Notes: generated by a model from the letters alone, not told the origin. DNA of 64,000 bases from CBDUEF01 sp018063485 (GCA_037045435.1 JBAOID010000018.1:62001-126000); one strand, 5' to 3'; shown: positions 52,076 through 60,720, counted from the stretch's first letter. Translations and numbers: made by a program.

Positions 52076-53550
52076 GCGCGAACCAACTGACCATTGCCGC
52101 CGCCCGCGATGCCCTGCGCAAACGCGAAATCTCGGCGGTTGACCTGACGATGTCTTGCCTGACGGCGATTGATGCGGGCGACGGGCTGAACGCGTTCGTG
52201 CATAAGACCCCCGAAATCGCACTGGAACAGGCGCGCGCTGCGGATGTGTGGCTGGCCGCAGGCAATGCGCCCGCGATGTGCGGGATTCCGCTGGGGATCA
52301 AGGATCTGTTCTGCACCAAGGGCGTGCCGTCACAGGCCGCATCGAACATCCTCAAAGGCTTCAAACCCGAATACGAATTGACAGTGACGACCAAGCTGTT
52401 CGATGCAGGCGCGGTGATGCTGGGCAAGCTGAACATGGACGAATTCGCCATGGGGTCCAGCAATGAAACCTCTTGTTATGGCAATGTGATCAACCCCTGG
52501 AAAGTTGACGACCGCGCCCTGACACCGGGCGGTTCTTCGGGCGGCTCTGCGGCGGCCGTGGCCGCTGATCTCTGCCTTGGCGCGACCGGCACCGATACCG
52601 GCGGCTCGATCCGTCAGCCCGCCGCCTTTACCGGCATCACCGGCATCAAGCCCACCTATGGCCGCGTCAGCCGCTGGGGCGTGGTGGCCTTTGCCTCCTC
52701 GCTTGACCAAGCCGGGCCAATGACCAAATCGGTGCGCGATGCGGCGATTTTCCTGACCGCGATGTGCGGCCATGACCCCAAAGACAGCACCTCGTCCTCC
52801 CTCGCCGTTCCAGATTTCGAAGCCGCCCTGTCTGGCGACATCCGTGGCAAGAAAATCGGCATCCCGCGCGAATATCGCATCGACGGTATCCCCGCCGAGA
52901 TCGACGCCCTTTGGGCCGATGGCGTGGCGATGATGAAAGACGCCGGCGCGGAAATTGTTGATATTTCCCTGCCACATGCGAAATATGCCCTTCCTGCCTA
53001 TTACGTGATCGCGCCCGCCGAGGCCTCCTCGAATCTCGCGCGCTATGACGGGGTGCGGTATGGTCACCGCGCCAAACTCGACGCAGGCGATGGCATCACC
53101 GAAATGTATGAAAAAACCCGCGCCGAGGGCTTTGGCCCCGAGGTTCAGCGCCGCATCATGCTGGGCACCTATGTGCTGTCGGCGGGGTTTTATGACGCCT
53201 ATTACAACCGCGCCCGCAAGGTCCGCGCCCTGATCAAACGCGATTTCGAGCAGGCGTTCGCCGCCGGGATCGACGCGATCCTGACCCCCGCCACGCCGTC
53301 GAGCGCTTTCGGTCTGGGCGAGATGGAAAATGCCGATCCGGTCGAGATGTATCTCAATGACGTCTTCACCGTCACGGTGAACCTTGCCGGGCTGCCTGGT
53401 ATCTCGGTTCCCGTCGGGTTGGACGGCAAGGGCCTGCCCCTGGGCCTGCAACTGATCGGGCGGCCATGGGAAGAGGGCGATTTGCTTAATTGTGCCTATG
53501 CGCTGGAACAGGCTGCGGGCTTTGTAGCCAAGCCGCAAAAATGGTGGTAA
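52072..53550 (+). CDS. gatA: Aspartyl/glutamyl-tRNA amidotransferase subunit A
   Basis: The 492-residue amidase subunit releases ammonia from glutamine for transamidation of Glu-tRNA(Gln). The amidase signature is complete: the catalytic lysine in GIPLGIKDLFCTKG, then GGSSGGSAAAVAADLCLGAT and GTDTGGSIRQPAAFTGITGI with the cis-Ser/Ser pair. The start ATG follows GAAGGTGGTGGA and overlaps the gatC stop. gatB is not in this window. No break is apparent. Confidence 0.95.
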   Translation: MSANQLTIAAARDALRKREISAVDLTMSCLTAIDAGDGLNAFVHKTPEIALEQARAADVWLAAGNAPAMCGIPLGIKDLFCTKGVPSQAASNILKGFKPEYELTVTTKLFDAGAVMLGKLNMDEFAMGSSNETSCYGNVINPWKVDDRALTPGGSSGGSAAAVAADLCLGATGTDTGGSIRQPAAFTGITGIKPTYGRVSRWGVVAFASSLDQAGPMTKSVRDAAIFLTAMCGHDPKDSTSSSLAVPDFEAALSGDIRGKKIGIPREYRIDGIPAEIDALWADGVAMMKDAGAEIVDISLPHAKYALPAYYVIAPAEASSNLARYDGVRYGHRAKLDAGDGITEMYEKTRAEGFGPEVQRRIMLGTYVLSAGFYDAYYNRARKVRALIKRDFEQAFAAGIDAILTPATPSSAFGLGEMENADPVEMYLNDVFTVTVNLAGLPGISVPVGLDGKGLPLGLQLIGRPWEEGDLLNCAYALEQAAGFVAKPQKWW

Positions 53551-53586
53551 TGCCCCGGTTCAGAAGAAACTCGCCGAGGCAGTAGA

Positions 53587-54327
53587 ATGCGTGTGCATGT
53601 GATCGTAGTGGCGGCCCTTGGGCTGGCCGCTTGCGCGCCGACCGTTCCCGATTCCGGGGCGGGCGTTGGATTTCAGGACTACAACAGCTACCTGCGCGGC
53701 CGCGAAGCAGGCAGCGTTGCCTCCCCGCAGGCAAGTGCGGCCCCGCTGTCGCCATTTTCAACCGATGCCGCATCGGCGGCGATCGACAAGGCGGATGGCC
53801 TTGCGCCCCCCGCCGCGCAAACGCCCTATGTTGCGCCGGTTCAGCCCAGCTATACTACGCCCGCCGACGGCGAGCGAGCACGCGGCAATGCGCCGGCGGG
53901 TATTGAGGAAACCACCTCGGAAATGGACCCAGCCCCTCAGGCAGGTGTCTCTGACGAGCAGGATTTCCAAGCTGTCAAACAACGTGAAACCATCGAAAGC
54001 GACAAGGCAAGGATCGAGCGCAATCGCGCCCAATACCAGGTTGACCAACCCACCGCCTTGCCGCAGCGTCCCGGCGATACCGGCCCTAATATCGTCGCCT
54101 TCGCGCTCGCCACCTCGCATCCGGTGGGAACGATGATGTACAAACGCTCGAAAATCGGTCTGAGCAGTCAGGCGCGGGCCTGCGCGCAATACGCCTCACC
54201 CGATATCGCGCAAGAGGCGTTCTTGTCCAATGGCGGGCCTGAAAAAGACCGCAAGGGCGTCGACCCGGATGGCGACGGTTTCGCCTGTAGCTGGGATCCA
54301 ACGCCGTTTCGCTCCGCATTGAAGTGA
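53587..54327 (+). CDS. Lipoprotein with C-terminal excalibur-like calcium-binding motif
   Basis: The 246-residue protein starts MRVHVIVVAALGLAAC (lipobox cysteine 16). A long low-complexity linker rich in Ala, Pro and Gln follows, with an acidic/basic helical part (QAVKQRETIESDKARIERNR). Its C-terminus holds KDRKGVDPDGDGFACSWDP, an EF-hand-like excalibur motif with Asp-rich loop and cysteine. Role unknown. The stop overlaps the amidase GTG (GTGA), so a wall-related job is a fair guess. Confidence 0.65.
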   Translation: MRVHVIVVAALGLAACAPTVPDSGAGVGFQDYNSYLRGREAGSVASPQASAAPLSPFSTDAASAAIDKADGLAPPAAQTPYVAPVQPSYTTPADGERARGNAPAGIEETTSEMDPAPQAGVSDEQDFQAVKQRETIESDKARIERNRAQYQVDQPTALPQRPGDTGPNIVAFALATSHPVGTMMYKRSKIGLSSQARACAQYASPDIAQEAFLSNGGPEKDRKGVDPDGDGFACSWDPTPFRSALK

Positions 54328-54983
54328 CGGACCCTCTTTCGCCCAATTACGGGCCAAGGCGCGATGGGCTGCGGCCCAGCCTGATCGTGTTGCACTATAC
54401 CGCCATGGCAACCTGCGCCGAGGCCCGCGCGCGGCTGTGTGATCCTGCCTGTGAAGTGTCCGCCCATTGGCTGATCTCGGAAACCGGACAACTCGAGCCT
54501 TTGGTGCCCGAGCACATGCGCGCCTGGCACGCCGGGGCAGGAGAGTGGTGCGGGCAATCCGACATCAATTCCCGCTCTATCGGGATCGAACTTGCCAACA
54601 GCGGCGCGCAGCCCTTCCCCGAGCCGCAAATGGCCGCATTGGAGCATTTGTTGGCGGCGATCATGCAGCGCTGGGGCATTGGCCCTGTGGGCGTGATTGC
54701 TCATTCCGATATGGCACCGGGCCGCAAATCCGACCCCGGAGCGCGCTTTGATTGGCGCAGGTTGGCACTGGCAGGCCTGTCGGTCTGGCCCGTGGCACCG
54801 GGCGATCCGGATGCCCCCTTGGGGCCAAGCCTTGACGCCATCGGCTATCGCGCAAGCGGTGACAGCCTTGCCGCTTTCCGCCTGCGCTTTCGCCCCTGGG
54901 CGCAAGGCGCAGAATCTGCGGATGATCGCGCTCTGGCCGATGCGGTGGCGCGTCTGCTCATTGCTTTGCGCGAAATCTCTTGA
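54324..54983 (+). CDS. N-acetylmuramoyl-L-alanine amidase (amidase_2 type)
   Basis: A 219-residue zinc amidase with LIVLHYTAMATCAEA (first His), WHAGAGEWCGQSDINSRSIG, IELANSG (catalytic Glu region) and VIAHSDMAPGRKSDPGARFD, which contains the second His, Asp and Lys typical of AmpD-like enzymes. No signal peptide is visible, so a cytosolic AmpD role in recycling murein fragments is likely. The GTG start overlaps the preceding stop and is the only start before the conserved domain. The rnpB promoter lies at its 3' end. Confidence 0.88.
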   Translation: MTDPLSPNYGPRRDGLRPSLIVLHYTAMATCAEARARLCDPACEVSAHWLISETGQLEPLVPEHMRAWHAGAGEWCGQSDINSRSIGIELANSGAQPFPEPQMAALEHLLAAIMQRWGIGPVGVIAHSDMAPGRKSDPGARFDWRRLALAGLSVWPVAPGDPDAPLGPSLDAIGYRASGDSLAAFRLRFRPWAQGAESADDRALADAVARLLIALREIS

Positions 54984-55008
54984 ACCCTGCGGCGGTTGCG
55001 ACTATCGC
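54980..55008 (+). promoter_or_regulatory. Candidate promoter of rnpB
   Basis: TTGAAC and TATCGC are separated by 17 bp and end about 6-8 bp before the predicted 5' end of RNase P RNA. It overlaps the stop of the amidase gene. Confidence 0.55.
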
Positions 55009-55013
55009 AAGCC

Positions 55014-55418
55014 TCGCGCGGATGGCTGGATGACCGCGGGGTGCAAGCCTCGAGGAAAGTCCGGACTCCATGAAGACAGGGTGCCGGGTAACGCCCGGCG
55101 GGGGTAACCTCAGGGAAAGCGCCACAGAGAAGAGACTGCCCGTGCAGGTTCGTCCGCAAGAGTGATGGTGAAACGGTGGGGTAAGAGCCCACCACGGACT
55201 TGGCAACAAGGACGGTATGGCAAGCCCCACCCGGAGCAATGCCGAATAGGGGCCTCACGCCGTAAGGTCCGCGCTTAGCGGAAGACCACGGCAGGGACAC
55301 TTCAGCCCAGAGGTCCGGGTTGGCAGCTTGACCGCTCTGGCAACAGATGCGGCAGAGGAATGGTCATCCAGAGGGCGCAAGCCCTTGGACAAAATCCGGC
55401 TTACAGGCCATCCGCGCA
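55014..55418 (+). ncRNA. rnpB: RNase P RNA, bacterial type A
   Basis: The catalytic RNA that trims tRNA 5' leaders. The strongly conserved block GAGGAAAGTCCGGACTCC lies near the 5' part. The 3' part has ACAAAATCCGGCTTACAGGC, which pairs with the 5' block to form helix P4. The outer GCGCGGATGGC and GCCATCCGCGC strands form P1. ACAGAGAAGAGACTGCCC and GGTAAGAGCCCACC are further conserved landmarks. The ends are placed by the P1 pairing; exact ends may shift a few bases. Confidence 0.95.
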
Positions 55419-55503
55419 TCCTGGGCCGCAGGCCCCCGCCCGAAGGGCTGACAGGCTTGCGCCGCAGGCGCGCAATTAGATCACCCCGACAGGCGTTTGG
55501 CTG

Positions 55504-55531
55504 TTGACTCTAGCCTTGGCGCAAGTAAAAG
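55504..55531 (+). promoter_or_regulatory. Candidate promoter of rpmG
   Basis: TTGACT and TAAAAG with a 16-bp gap, about 58 bp before the rpmG start, beyond the 3' end of rnpB. Confidence 0.5.
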
Positions 55532-55588
55532 ACGGCTTCGAGATTTATGCGGGCGAACAGGGTTTCGCCTGATGCAGGAGAATATACC

Positions 55589-55756
55589 ATGGCCAAACCG
55601 GCGACGATCAAGATCCGTCTGAACTCGACGGCAGGCACCGGGCACTTCTATGTGACCACCAAGAACGCCCGCACCCTGACCGAGAAGATGGTTGTCAAGA
55701 AATATGACCCCGTCAAGCGCGAGCATGTCGAATACAAGGAAGGCAAGATCAAGTAA
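55589..55756 (+). CDS. rpmG: 50S ribosomal protein L33
   Basis: The 55-residue basic protein MAKPATIKIRLNSTAGTGHF, then YVTTKNARTLTEKMVVKKYD and PVKREHVEYKEGKIK, is canonical for the cysteine-less (zinc-independent) alphaproteobacterial L33. It follows CAGGAGAATATACC. A strong terminator follows its stop. Confidence 0.97.
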   Translation: MAKPATIKIRLNSTAGTGHFYVTTKNARTLTEKMVVKKYDPVKREHVEYKEGKIK

Positions 55757-55782
55757 GATCTGGCCCACCGTCAAAATAAAAG

Positions 55783-55806
55783 CCGCGCCCTTGGGCGCGG
55801 TTTTTC
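55783..55806 (+). terminator. Rho-independent terminator of rpmG
   Basis: CCGCGCCC-TT-GGGCGCGG followed directly by TTTTTCATTTT, a textbook strong terminator 26 bp after the rpmG stop. Confidence 0.9.
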
Positions 55807-55854
55807 ATTTTGGCCACAGCAGCCTCATGTCGCAACCCATCGGCCAATGCAAAA

Positions 55855-55876
55855 GGGCCGGGGTTTCCCCCGGCCC
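55855..55876 (-). terminator. Rho-independent terminator of the Bax-inhibitor gene
   Basis: On the minus strand GGGCCGGGG-GAAA-CCCCGGCCC is followed by TTTTGC, 24 bp after the stop of the Bax-inhibitor-like gene. Confidence 0.8.
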
Positions 55877-55899
55877 TTTGCGTTATGCCATGGTCGTTG

Positions 55900-56622
55900 C
55901 TATTCGCGGTTGCCCATGAATTGCAGCAAGAACATGAACAGGTTGATGAAGTCGAGATACAGGCGCAACGCGCCCATGATCGCGGATTTCCCCAACCAAT
56001 CGCTGTCACCCATCTGGGCATGGGCGATATAGTCATTCTTGATCGACTGGGTATCCCAAGCCGTCAGGCCGGCGAAAATCAGCACGCCGATGACCGAAAT
56101 CGCGAAGGCCAGCGCCGAAGAGGCGAGGAAGATATTCACGATCGAGGCCACGATCAGCCCGATCAGACCCATCATCAGGAAAGTGCCAAAGGCCGACAAG
56201 TCGCGCTTGGTGACATAACCATAGAGCGACAGGCCAGCGAAGGCGATGGCGGTGACAAGGAAAGTCTGCGCGATCGAGGTCTGGGTGTAGACGGCAAAGA
56301 TAAAGGCCAAGGACAGGCCCATCATTGCGGCATAGGCGTAAAAGAACAGCTGCGCCGCCGCCACCGACAACCTGTTGATCAAGGCGCCAAAGGCGAACAC
56401 CATGATCAGCGGCGCGAACATCACCACCCATTTCAGCGGGGTGCCGAAAATCGCGGCAACCATCGCATCATTGGTGCCAACCGCCCAGGCGACGCCACCG
56501 GTGAGCAACATGCCCACGGACATCAGCCCGTAAACCTTGTTCATATGGGCGCGAAGCCCTTGGTCGATCTCGGCGGTGCGGGTTCCCGCCCCCACGGTCC
56601 GGATCGTGTTATATTCAGCCAT
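55900..56622 (-). CDS. Bax inhibitor-1/YccA family membrane protein
   Basis: The 240-residue protein has seven or so membrane helices: VYGLMSVGMLLTGGVAWAVG, WVVMFAPLIMVFAFGALINR, AMMGLSLAFIFAVYT, FLVTAIAFAGLSLYGYVTKR, FLMMGLIGLIVASIVNIFLA, ISVIGVLIFAGLTAWDTQSI and LYLDFINLFMFLLQFMGN. The AWDTQSIKN segment contains the family's conserved aspartate. Relatives act as pH-sensitive Ca2+ leak channels or regulate FtsH. The start MAEYNTIRTVGAG follows CGGAGGTTTCC. It has its own terminator. Confidence 0.92.
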   Translation of the reverse strand: MAEYNTIRTVGAGTRTAEIDQGLRAHMNKVYGLMSVGMLLTGGVAWAVGTNDAMVAAIFGTPLKWVVMFAPLIMVFAFGALINRLSVAAAQLFFYAYAAMMGLSLAFIFAVYTQTSIAQTFLVTAIAFAGLSLYGYVTKRDLSAFGTFLMMGLIGLIVASIVNIFLASSALAFAISVIGVLIFAGLTAWDTQSIKNDYIAHAQMGDSDWLGKSAIMGALRLYLDFINLFMFLLQFMGNRE

Positions 56623-56752
56623 GGAAACCTCCGAAGTAAACTGGACGGGCCGACTTTGTAAAAAACCGACCCCTGCGAGCAATATCGGCAGTCATCACTC
56701 GGATTTCAAGGCAATACGCACAAAATCGCAAGACCTGATCAAGGTTGGGGAT

Positions 56753-56995
56753 TTAGCGACGCAAGTTGGTAGGCAGATCCCACATCGGGCGGTCAAATTC
56801 GGCCAAAGCCTCGGCGCGTGACAGGCCGATATCGGCCAGCATCGCATCATCAAGGCTTGCCAATTGGCGGCGCTGGGCGCGCGCGACAAGACCCAGTTGG
56901 ATACGGGCGACCAGATCCTTGATCCGGTCTGCAAAACTGCCGCGCGACTGCACGTGGGCAATGGCCATCGTGGAGGTGTGGAGCGAGGCGAACAT
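56753..56995 (-). CDS. DUF1127 domain-containing protein
   Basis: An 80-residue arginine-rich protein with RIKDLVARIQLGLVARAQRR then QLASLDDAMLADIGLSRAEA, the DUF1127 core (L-x-D-x-x-L-x-D-I-G-L). A start at MFASLHTSTMAIAHVQSRGS follows GAAAGGAAAGACC. Small DUF1127 proteins in alphaproteobacteria are stress-linked and some affect RNA turnover. Divergent from a LysR gene across 145 bp that include two candidate operator repeats. Confidence 0.85.
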   Translation of the reverse strand: MFASLHTSTMAIAHVQSRGSFADRIKDLVARIQLGLVARAQRRQLASLDDAMLADIGLSRAEALAEFDRPMWDLPTNLRR

Positions 56996-57060
56996 GGTCT
57001 TTCCTTTCAGGAGCCGATAACATCGGTGATCCGGTCCGGGCTGGATTGCCCAAGGCTTCT

Positions 57061-57102
57061 TTGATCACTTGATCACCATAGGCGAATCGTTCACATTATG
57101 AA
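57061..57102. promoter_or_regulatory. Candidate regulatory repeats between DUF1127 and LysR genes
   Basis: TTGATCACTTGATCAC is a tandem repeat of the palindrome TGATCA. TTCA-CATTA-TGAA lies 14 bp to its right. Symmetric sites between divergent genes are the usual setting for a LysR-type operator; no match to a known consensus is claimed. Confidence 0.4.
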
Positions 57103-57140
57103 AATGAATGATTTTTACTCCAGGCATCAGGATTTGTGAT

Positions 57141-58016
57141 ATGACGCGCAATCTCGACTTGACCTCGCTGCGGTCCTTTGTGGCGATTGCTGACGCGGGC
57201 GGCGTCACTCGGGCGGCAGGCTTTCTGAACCTGACGCAATCAGCGGTGTCCATGCAGATCAAACGGCTGGAAGATGTGCTGGGTGCCGAATTGCTGGATC
57301 GCTCGGCGCGCAAGGTGGCGCTGACCCCTGCGGGCGAACAGCTTTTGGGCTATGCCCGCCGGATGCTGGCGCTGAATGACGAGGTATTCGGGCGATTGAC
57401 CAAATCGGCCTATGAGGGCGAGGTGGTGCTGGGGGTGCCGCATGATGTGGTCTATCCGGTGATCCCGCTGGTGCTAAAGCAATTCGCCAGGGATTACCCC
57501 AAAATGCGGGTGACATTGCTGTCTTCCTTTACCCGCGTGTTGAAAGCGCAATTCGCGCGCGGCGATTGCGATGTGATCCTGACCACCGAAGAGGGCGTCG
57601 ATCCGGGCGGCGAAACGCTGGTCGAATTGCCGCTGGTCTGGATCGGCGCGCCGGGTGGGTCGGCGTGGAAAAGCCGGCCCCTGCGGCTGGCCTATGAACA
57701 CAACTGTATCTTTCGCCAAGGCGTGCAGGCGGCGCTGGATGAGGCGGGCATCGCTTGGGAAATGGCCGTGGAAAGCGACAGCACCCGCGCAGTCGAGGCT
57801 TCGGTCTCTGCCGATCTGGCGGTGCACACTGTTTTGGCCGGATCGGAACCGCCGCAATTCGAGCGGGTCGCACATGGCGGGGCCTTGCCGGAACTGGCGC
57901 GGATGAAGGTCAATCTTTACGTCGCCGATCCGGTTCATTCCGTGGCGGTGGAGGCTTTGGCCGAACTGATCCGGCGCGCCTATGCTGCGGCCCCCCGGGT
58001 GGTGCGCGTGGCCTGA
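57141..58016 (+). CDS. LysR-type transcriptional regulator
   Basis: A 291-residue regulator. The N-terminal helix-turn-helix is LDLTSLRSFVAIADAGGVTR then AAGFLNLTQSAVSMQIKRLE, and DVLGAELLDRSARKVALTPA is standard for LysR. The C-terminal effector domain contains GEVVLGVPHDVVYPVIPLVL. The effector is unknown. The start ATG lacks a strong ribosome binding site, but the first conserved residues LDLTSLRSF begin four codons later. It is divergent from the DUF1127 gene, its likely target, and converges on the quinone reductase. Confidence 0.9.
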   Translation: MTRNLDLTSLRSFVAIADAGGVTRAAGFLNLTQSAVSMQIKRLEDVLGAELLDRSARKVALTPAGEQLLGYARRMLALNDEVFGRLTKSAYEGEVVLGVPHDVVYPVIPLVLKQFARDYPKMRVTLLSSFTRVLKAQFARGDCDVILTTEEGVDPGGETLVELPLVWIGAPGGSAWKSRPLRLAYEHNCIFRQGVQAALDEAGIAWEMAVESDSTRAVEASVSADLAVHTVLAGSEPPQFERVAHGGALPELARMKVNLYVADPVHSVAVEALAELIRRAYAAAPRVVRVA

Positions 58017-58022
58017 GTGGCT

Positions 58023-58982
58023 CTATTGGGTCAGCACGATCTTGCCACTGGACGCGCGGCTGTGCAGCAGATCAAGCGCCTTTGGCAGCTCGGCAAAGGG
58101 CAGGCTGTGGCTGATATGGGGCTTTAACCCACCCTCTTCATACCATTCCAGCAGCGTCAGCAGCGATTGCTTCAAGATCTCGGGTCGGAACTTCAGGTAA
58201 CCACCCCAATAGAGGCCGATCACCGACAGGTTCTTGACCAGCAACAAATTCGCCTGGATTTGCGGCACCTGACCCGAGGCAAAACCGATGACCAGCAGCC
58301 GCCCCTCGGGCCGACAGGCGCGCAGGGCTGCGTCAAACCCCGCCCCGCCCACGGCATCATACACCACATCCACCCCACCCAAAGCGCGCAAGGCCGCCGT
58401 CAGATCCGGCAAGTCGCTGTCGATCAGATGGTCCGCCCCGGCCTCGCGCGCGATCTCCAGCTTCGCCGCCCCGCGCGCGCAGGCGATCACCTTTGCCCCC
58501 ATCCGCTTGCCCAACTCTACCGCCGTCAGCCCCACACCGCCAGCCGCCCCCAGCACCAGCAAGGTCTCCCCCGGTTGCAAACGCGCACGGTGCGAAAGCG
58601 CCAGATGCGAGGTGCCATAGGCGATCTGAAACCCCGCCGCCTGCGCAAAACTCATGCGGTCCGGGATCGGCAACAGCCGCTCGATCCGCACGCAGGCCGC
58701 TTCAGCCAAACCACCCGTTCCGGCAAAGGATGCCACGCGGCTGCCGATGGCCGGGCCGTCGGTATCAGGCCCCAGCGCCTCGATGGTTCCGGCAAACTCA
58801 AGTCCCGGAACAAACGGCAGGGCAGGGCGTTCCTGATAGCGGCCCTGCGCCATCAACAGATCGGCAAAGTTCAGCGCGCAGGCGCGGATGCGGATGCGGG
58901 CCTCGCCGGGCTTTGGGATGGGCAGGTCATGCGACAGCCATTCTGCGGGCTGATTAAGGGCGGTCATGGTCCAGGCGCGCAT
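58023..58982 (-). CDS. NADPH:quinone oxidoreductase family protein (zinc-free MDR)
   Basis: The 319-residue medium-chain reductase has the GroES-like N-terminus (MRAWTMTALNQPAEWLSHDL, IRACALNFADLLMAQGRYQE), LPFVPGLEFAGTIEALG, the NADPH-binding LLVLGAAGGVGLTAVELGKR, and GGVDVVYDAVGGAGFDAALR. Catalytic-zinc cysteines are missing, consistent with quinone oxidoreductase-type enzymes. The substrate is uncertain. It converges on the LysR gene (6-bp gap). Confidence 0.85.
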   Translation of the reverse strand: MRAWTMTALNQPAEWLSHDLPIPKPGEARIRIRACALNFADLLMAQGRYQERPALPFVPGLEFAGTIEALGPDTDGPAIGSRVASFAGTGGLAEAACVRIERLLPIPDRMSFAQAAGFQIAYGTSHLALSHRARLQPGETLLVLGAAGGVGLTAVELGKRMGAKVIACARGAAKLEIAREAGADHLIDSDLPDLTAALRALGGVDVVYDAVGGAGFDAALRACRPEGRLLVIGFASGQVPQIQANLLLVKNLSVIGLYWGGYLKFRPEILKQSLLTLLEWYEEGGLKPHISHSLPFAELPKALDLLHSRASSGKIVLTQ

Positions 58983-59377
58983 GGTCTGTCCTTGGTTGCG
59001 GGATGATCAAGGCGCCAGACTGCATTTGCCCCGCGGTCAAATGCAAGCCCTGGCAAAACACGAACCCCGATGGCCCAGCCAGAATGGCTATTCCGACCCA
59101 GGCAGGATTGGCTCGCGCACCGATAACCCGCCCACGGATATTCAACGCGGATCAGCGCGAAACACGCGTGGGGTGAGTCGCGCAAAGGCTGCGCCTCTTG
59201 GGCGTGATCGGGGCCAGAGGTGAAGGATTTCCGCAATATCAGAAGAATTTTATGATACAAACGGATAATTGTTGCGTTTCGAACAGGTTAAATCTGTGGG
59301 GAAACAGTTTCAACAGTAGCTTTTTGATCATAAATCACTATGCTCCCACCACGCTGATAGTTTGTATGGAGAGTAAG
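58983..59377. promoter_or_regulatory. Intergenic region upstream of an Xre-family regulator
   Basis: 395 bp without a supported gene between the quinone reductase and the divergent regulator. The right 150 bp is unusually AT-rich (TTTTATGATACAAACGGATA, TGATCATAAATCACTATG). This probably holds the regulator's promoter and may be self-regulated. No clear symmetric site was settled. Confidence 0.4.
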
Positions 59378-59734
59378 ATGAAGCATCCCGTTGACGCCCA
59401 TGTTGGGAAGCGCATCCGCCACAGGCGGTGGATGGTAGGAATGACGCAGCAGCAACTTGCAGACAAGGTAGGGATCAAGTTTCAGCAGATCCAGAAATAT
59501 GAAACCGGGATGAACCGTGTCAGCGCCTCCCGGCTTTGGGATATTGCCGAAACGCTTGGTGTGACGATCGCGTTCTTTTTCGAAGGGCTGGCCGGGACCG
59601 GTCAGGCGACTGGCAGCGTCGATATGATGGCTGACAAGGAAGCCATGGAACTGGTGCGCTCCTATTACGCCATTCCCGAAGCGCAACGCCGGCGCCTGTT
59701 TGATCTGGCCCGCGTTCTCAGCACTGCGGCGTAA
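59378..59734 (+). CDS. Xre-family helix-turn-helix regulator
   Basis: The 118-residue protein begins MKHPVDAHVGKRIRHRRWMV, then the helix-turn-helix GMTQQQLADKVGIKFQQIQK and YETGMNRVSASRLWDIAETL. The C-terminal half (SYYAIPEAQRRRLFDLARVL) could bind a partner or dimerise. Members next to hisN occur in related genomes as I recall. The ribosome binding site GGAGAGTAAG decides the start. Target genes unknown. Confidence 0.85.
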   Translation: MKHPVDAHVGKRIRHRRWMVGMTQQQLADKVGIKFQQIQKYETGMNRVSASRLWDIAETLGVTIAFFFEGLAGTGQATGSVDMMADKEAMELVRSYYAIPEAQRRRLFDLARVLSTAA

Positions 59735-59810
59735 TCGCGTCATCGCTCTACACCCTTGACCTGCCTGAATGGACTGGCTAGCGCCTGAGTGGATCAAGGG
59801 AGTGAGCGGA

Positions 59811-60608
59811 ATGGAACTTGCGGCGCACCAGCAGGCTGACATCATTGCCACGGCGGCAGAATTGGCAGAAGTGGCACGAAGCGCCACATTGTCCTATTTT
59901 CGGGCCGAAAATTTGTTGGCCGAAACCAAGGAAGCCACAAGATTTGATCCGGTAACGGCGGCTGACCGGCTGTCGGAAACCCGGATGCGTGAGGTTCTGG
60001 CGCGGCGCAGGCCCGAGGATGGCATTCTGGGTGAGGAGTTTGGCGCAGTCGTCGGCAGTTCGGGCCTGACATGGGTGCTTGATCCGATCGACGGGACGCG
60101 CGGTTTCATGTCGGGAACCCCAACCTGGGGCGTTTTGATCTCGATCCGGGATGCGACAGGCCCGCTCTATGGCCTGATCGACCAACCCTATATTGGTGAG
60201 CGGTTCGAGGGCGGTTTCGGGCGCTCGGAGGTGAACGGCCCGATGGGGCGCAAGCCGCTGCGCACCCGCCCCGCCCGACCGCTGGCCGAGGCAACCCTGT
60301 TCACCACCTTTCCAGAGGTCGGCAATGCGAAAGACCGGCTGCGTTTTGACAAGGTGGCGCAAAAGGTGCGGCTGTTGCGCTATGGTTGTGATTGCTACGC
60401 CTATGCGCTGATTGCCGCAGGTCAGATTGATCTGGTGATCGAGGCCGGGTTGCAGGCCTATGACATTCAGGCCCCGATTGCGGTGATTGAAGCCGCGGGC
60501 GGCATTGTCACCGATTGGCAAGGCCGTCCTTGCCCCGATGGTGGCCGGGTTCTGGCGGCGGCAAACGCCGAAATCCATGCCGAAGCGCTGGCGCTGCTGA
60601 ACGGCTAA
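59811..60608 (+). CDS. hisN: Histidinol-phosphatase, inositol-monophosphatase type
   Basis: The 265-residue Mg2+ phosphatase has the IMPase signature: GILGEEFGAVVG (metal Glu), WVLDPIDGTRGFMSGTPTWG (Asp-Pro-Ile-Asp-Gly) and the C-terminal YDIQAPIAVIEAAGGIVTDW (metal Asp). The sequence and length fit HisN-type histidinol-phosphatase, although inositol phosphatase activity cannot be ruled out. The ATG follows AAGGGAGTGAGCGGA. No other his genes are adjacent. Confidence 0.85.
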   Translation: MELAAHQQADIIATAAELAEVARSATLSYFRAENLLAETKEATRFDPVTAADRLSETRMREVLARRRPEDGILGEEFGAVVGSSGLTWVLDPIDGTRGFMSGTPTWGVLISIRDATGPLYGLIDQPYIGERFEGGFGRSEVNGPMGRKPLRTRPARPLAEATLFTTFPEVGNAKDRLRFDKVAQKVRLLRYGCDCYAYALIAAGQIDLVIEAGLQAYDIQAPIAVIEAAGGIVTDWQGRPCPDGGRVLAAANAEIHAEALALLNG

Positions 60609-60720
60609 CCGCTCTTGGCGCACGTGCAAACCTGCGTTAGGATTGCCGCGCGCGAGTCCTTCATCCCCCCTTCTGTCGCGCAACCCGGCCCATACCGAAG
60701 GGGGCACAAAAGGGGCCGAT

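Noticed and set aside
52330..53538. 402-codon frame opposite gatA
   Set aside because: Antisense shadow with no motifs; gatA is intact and conserved.
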